DNA of 64,000 bases from Paenibacillus monticola. Its GTDB lineage: Bacteria > Bacillota > Bacilli > Paenibacillales > Paenibacillaceae. The stretch covers positions 496,001 through 560,000 of the forward strand of contig NZ_WJXB01000002.1 in assembly GCF_009664975.1 (NCBI RefSeq), given 5' to 3'. The position numbers and the translations under genes were made by a program. Shown here one piece after another: positions 61,658 to 64,000 of this stretch (the first letter of the stretch is position 1; the number at the start of each line of letters is the position of its first letter). A model generated the notes under the pieces. It worked only from the letters and a program-made list of their open reading frames with translations, was not told the DNA's origin and made no database searches.

Positions 61658-62737
61658 CTATTTCCCCAAACGGTCAGCAGCAAGAATGGCTTCCAATACC
61701 TCTTCTGCACATACCTGAAAAGGCATGTTCTGCATCGGACTATCCTCAGCACAGCTGGCCCGTGCTACTCTCATGAGCTTTTCATGGTCGGCGCTGGTGA
61801 TTCCCAGCTCCTGTAAGGTCACCGGAAGGCCGATCTCCTGACAAAAATGTATGACCTTTAAGGTCTCATCAGTTGGTGCCTTTTCTAGCACAAGCTGCAC
61901 GATGGTGCCGAACGCAACCTTTTCACCATGATAGGTATGGCGGCATTCTTCAAGAAGGGTCAGTGCATTATGTAGGGCATGCGCTGCGGCAAGTCCACCG
62001 CTTTCAAACCCGATCCCGCTTAGATAAATATTAGCTTCAACAATATGCTCAACAGCCGGGGAAGTACGCTTCTGCTGAACGTCCTGCAGCGCGGCCACTC
62101 CATCAGTTAGCAGTGTTTCCAGACAAGCCTTTGCCAGAGAAAGGGCAGCGATAGAAGAAGTCCCACCAGCGTGTGTTAACGCCTGTGACTTCTGACAAGC
62201 TCTGGCTTCGTAATAAGTCGACAAAGCATCGCCTATCCCTGCAGCAAGCAATCTGGCAGGTGCTTTGGCAATAATGTCAACATCGGCAACTACCAAATCC
62301 GGATTTCTTCGCAAAGCAAGGTAACGGTCAAATTCACCTTCGTCTGTATAGAGAACGGACAACGCACTGCATGGAGCATCCGTTGATGCAACAGTAGGAA
62401 CAATAACCACCGGCAGTGAAGCGAAATGGCTGACCGCTTTGGCCGTATCCAACGTTTTACCGCCACCAATGCCCAGAATAACATCGCTGGAATCGAGTTC
62501 GGCATTTATAGTATCTACCTGTCTCTGGCTGCATTCCCCCTTGAATTCCCGGAGTTGCAGCGGAATGGCTGCTTCGGCAAAGCTGTGTATTAGTTCTTCT
62601 TTGTACAGTGAGAGTATATAAGGATCGACTACTGCATAAGCCTGCGTTGTCCCTAACTGAGCACAATAAGCTCCCAGCTTGCGAATTTCACCGCTGCCCT
62701 GAATATATTTGGACGGAGAGATGATAATCTGTGTCAT
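61658..62737 (-). CDS. gldA: Glycerol dehydrogenase
   Basis: 359-residue iron-type (type III) NAD-dependent alcohol dehydrogenase: NAD motif ILGIGGGKTLDTAKAV, substrate/metal region IGDALSTYYEARAC (Asp) and two His-containing metal segments, GLAAAHALHNAL and TYHGEKVAFG. Closest to GldA, which oxidizes glycerol to dihydroxyacetone; related enzymes use other diols. Good ribosome site AGGAGG. Single gene. Confidence 0.92.
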   Translation of the reverse strand: MTQIIISPSKYIQGSGEIRKLGAYCAQLGTTQAYAVVDPYILSLYKEELIHSFAEAAIPLQLREFKGECSQRQVDTINAELDSSDVILGIGGGKTLDTAKAVSHFASLPVVIVPTVASTDAPCSALSVLYTDEGEFDRYLALRRNPDLVVADVDIIAKAPARLLAAGIGDALSTYYEARACQKSQALTHAGGTSSIAALSLAKACLETLLTDGVAALQDVQQKRTSPAVEHIVEANIYLSGIGFESGGLAAAHALHNALTLLEECRHTYHGEKVAFGTIVQLVLEKAPTDETLKVIHFCQEIGLPVTLQELGITSADHEKLMRVARASCAEDSPMQNMPFQVCAEEVLEAILAADRLGK

Positions 62738-62799
62738 TTATTAATAGCCTCCTGTTATGGGAATACCTCATAATACGTACAATCGAACTTTTTCCGCAA

Positions 62800-62824
62800 T
62801 AAAAAAAAGCTCCAATCGGAGCTT
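62800..62824 (-). terminator. Terminator of aldo/keto reductase gene
   Basis: AAGCTCC and GGAGCTT (62807-62813 with 62818-62824) around AATC, with TTTTTTTT following on the minus strand, 43 bases after the reductase stop. Confidence 0.88.
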
Positions 62825-62867
62825 CAGGCAAATCAATTGTTAACATAAAGATTCACAGACCAGCAGC

Positions 62868-63905
62868 TTAAGACAGCCGTCTGCTTGCAGCATTCATCCA
62901 ATCGGGAGCCCAGCCACGCTCCAATTCGTCTAAAGTTAGGCCTGGTGCAACAATTGAATCCATGGCGTCCAGTATATCTGCGCTTAAGCGAATCCCCACT
63001 CCTTTTAAAGTGTCTTGCAACTGTCCTAATGTACGTGGTCCGATAATAGTGGAAGTTATCGACGGATGCGCCTGAGTGAAGGCGACTGCCAGATGGGCTA
63101 GCGTCATACCTGCGTCATCAGCGACCTTTTGCAGACGATTGATCACATCGAACTTTAAGCGATTCTCTTCACGGGTGGGGTCAACGACATCGCCTAGTGT
63201 ATTCCCTTTAAAACGGGTAGCCCGAGAATCTGACGAAGCAGCCTGACCTTTCGAATATTTACCAGTGAGCAAGCCACCTGACAACGGACTCCACACCAGA
63301 ACGCCCATGCCGTATTTTCTCGTAGCTTCAAGTACATCGAATTCAATTGCGCGATTCAAAATCGAATAGGGCGGCTGTTCGCTAGCAAAACGGGCCAAAT
63401 TATGTTGTTCACTCACAGCCTGAGCTTCAGCAATCTGCCAAGCCTGGAAGGTGGAGGAACCGATATAACGGATTTTACCTTCCTGAATCAACTCTGTTAA
63501 TACACTAAGCGTCTCCTCAATATCGGTCTGTGGATCAGGACGATGAAGCTGATATAGATCAATATGGTCAGTTTGCAGCCGACGTAAGCTATTCTCTACT
63601 TCCTGTTTAATCCACAATCGAGAATTCCCGCTCTGGTTTAACCCGTTGCCCATGGACATTCCGACTTTTGTAGCAAGCACAACCTCATTGCGCCTGCCTT
63701 TTAAAGCTTTTCCGACAATCTCTTCTGATACGCCAGCTGAGTAGACGTCAGCAGTGTCAATAAGGTTAATGCCTTCAGCGAGAGCTTGATCCACGATTTG
63801 AATACATTCTTCCTCATTCGAATTTCCCCACCAGCCAAATGATCCTGTACCCAAGCTATAACTGCTTACCTTTAACCCCGTACGACCTAGAATGCGATAA
63901 TCCAT
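62868..63905 (-). CDS. Aldo/keto reductase
   Basis: 345-residue NADPH-dependent TIM-barrel oxidoreductase. Catalytic tetrad: Asp and Tyr in LIDTADVYSAGVSEE, Lys in VVLATKVG, His in LYQLHRPDP. C-terminal cofactor loop STIIGPRTLGQLQD. Similar to YhdN/Gsp69-type general stress reductases acting on aldehydes such as methylglyoxal. ATG at 63905 after AAAGGAG. A 24-bp perfect palindrome upstream suggests repression by a TetR-type regulator. Confidence 0.93.
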   Translation of the reverse strand: MDYRILGRTGLKVSSYSLGTGSFGWWGNSNEEECIQIVDQALAEGINLIDTADVYSAGVSEEIVGKALKGRRNEVVLATKVGMSMGNGLNQSGNSRLWIKQEVENSLRRLQTDHIDLYQLHRPDPQTDIEETLSVLTELIQEGKIRYIGSSTFQAWQIAEAQAVSEQHNLARFASEQPPYSILNRAIEFDVLEATRKYGMGVLVWSPLSGGLLTGKYSKGQAASSDSRATRFKGNTLGDVVDPTREENRLKFDVINRLQKVADDAGMTLAHLAVAFTQAHPSITSTIIGPRTLGQLQDTLKGVGIRLSADILDAMDSIVAPGLTLDELERGWAPDWMNAASRRLS

Positions 63906-63966
63906 AGTGAATTCTCCTTTGAAATTATTTTTATTTACATCCCTGAATCTTAAAAATCAAGCATTT

Positions 63967-63990
63967 GTTTAAGAATGATCATTCTTAAAC
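63967..63990. promoter_or_regulatory. 24-bp perfect palindrome, likely TetR-type operator
   Basis: GTTTAAGAATGA followed by its exact reverse complement, 62-85 bases upstream of the aldo/keto reductase start. Size and uninterrupted symmetry are typical for TetR-family operators. A divergent regulator gene may begin just beyond the window's right edge. Confidence 0.7.
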
Positions 63991-64000
63991 TATCAAAAAA

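Noticed and set aside
1..64000. CRISPR array, tRNA or rRNA genes
   Set aside because: No regularly spaced 25-40 bp repeats, tRNA T-loop/CCA patterns or rRNA signatures were noticed on either strand.

Overview
The window reads as one contiguous piece of a Bacillota chromosome, most likely Paenibacillus or a close relative. This is inferred from Gram-positive ribosome binding sites, YesM/YesN-type sensors beside sugar ABC transporters, thioredoxin-linked ArsC, the Bacilli-specific yqhH-yqhG-yqzE group, CcpA (cre) operators and B12-dependent ribonucleotide reductase. I see no rRNA, tRNA or CRISPR array.

Layout. 1-5.9 kb: a sugar ABC importer (binding lipoprotein, two permeases) followed by its YesM-type kinase and YesN-type regulator, with a perfect cre operator at the promoter. 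6.1-11.8 kb: nosD-nosL-nosY-nosF plus a TlpA/ResA thioredoxin, a RibD/DHFR-like reductase and a leucine-rich-repeat protein in one tightly overlapped operon, with no nosZ. 12-14.5 kb: a Rieske oxygenase divergent from a small ferredoxin, then an Asp/Glu-racemase-like protein. 14.9-18.1 kb: a large secreted beta-helix protein with duplicated FN3 + F5/8C modules. 18.2-25.3 kb: a stand-alone receiver divergent from an AraC regulator, an amino-acid exchanger, a membrane-anchored protein and a CheB-CheR-PAS-ATPase fusion that lacks the usual phospho-histidine. 25.4-34.9 kb: a large arsenic-resistance block with three arsR genes, three arsC paralogues, arsB, arsD, arsA, an IscA-like protein, a dual-specificity phosphatase and an ArsR-permease-thioredoxin cassette. 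It has visible palindromic operators and ends in an orphan pstB whose upstream side looks broken.

35.2-43.9 kb: a second carbohydrate-type catabolic operon (two VOC proteins, TIM-barrel isomerase, ABC importer, tautomerase, Gfo/Idh and SDR dehydrogenases) under a divergent AraC regulator. Three transposase remnants (IS630-like, rve/IS3-like, IS66 TnpA) lie in or beside it, so it is probably acquired or rearranged DNA. 44.7-52.1 kb: an AT-rich island that looks like anti-phage defence. It holds an ApeA-type HEPN protein, a 504-residue PD-(D/E)XK nuclease-like protein, a 721-residue zinc-ribbon/AT-hook protein, a 294-residue orphan and a decayed small gene. This is the best place for an undescribed system.

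52.4-64 kb returns to core genome: nrdJ with tandem NrdR boxes, yqhH-yqhG, a secreted orphan, yqzE, a cell-wall amidase convergent with a YibQ-type deacetylase, gldA and an aldo/keto reductase. The reductase has a 24-bp perfect operator palindrome upstream. All functions are inferred from motifs read by eye; no searches were run.
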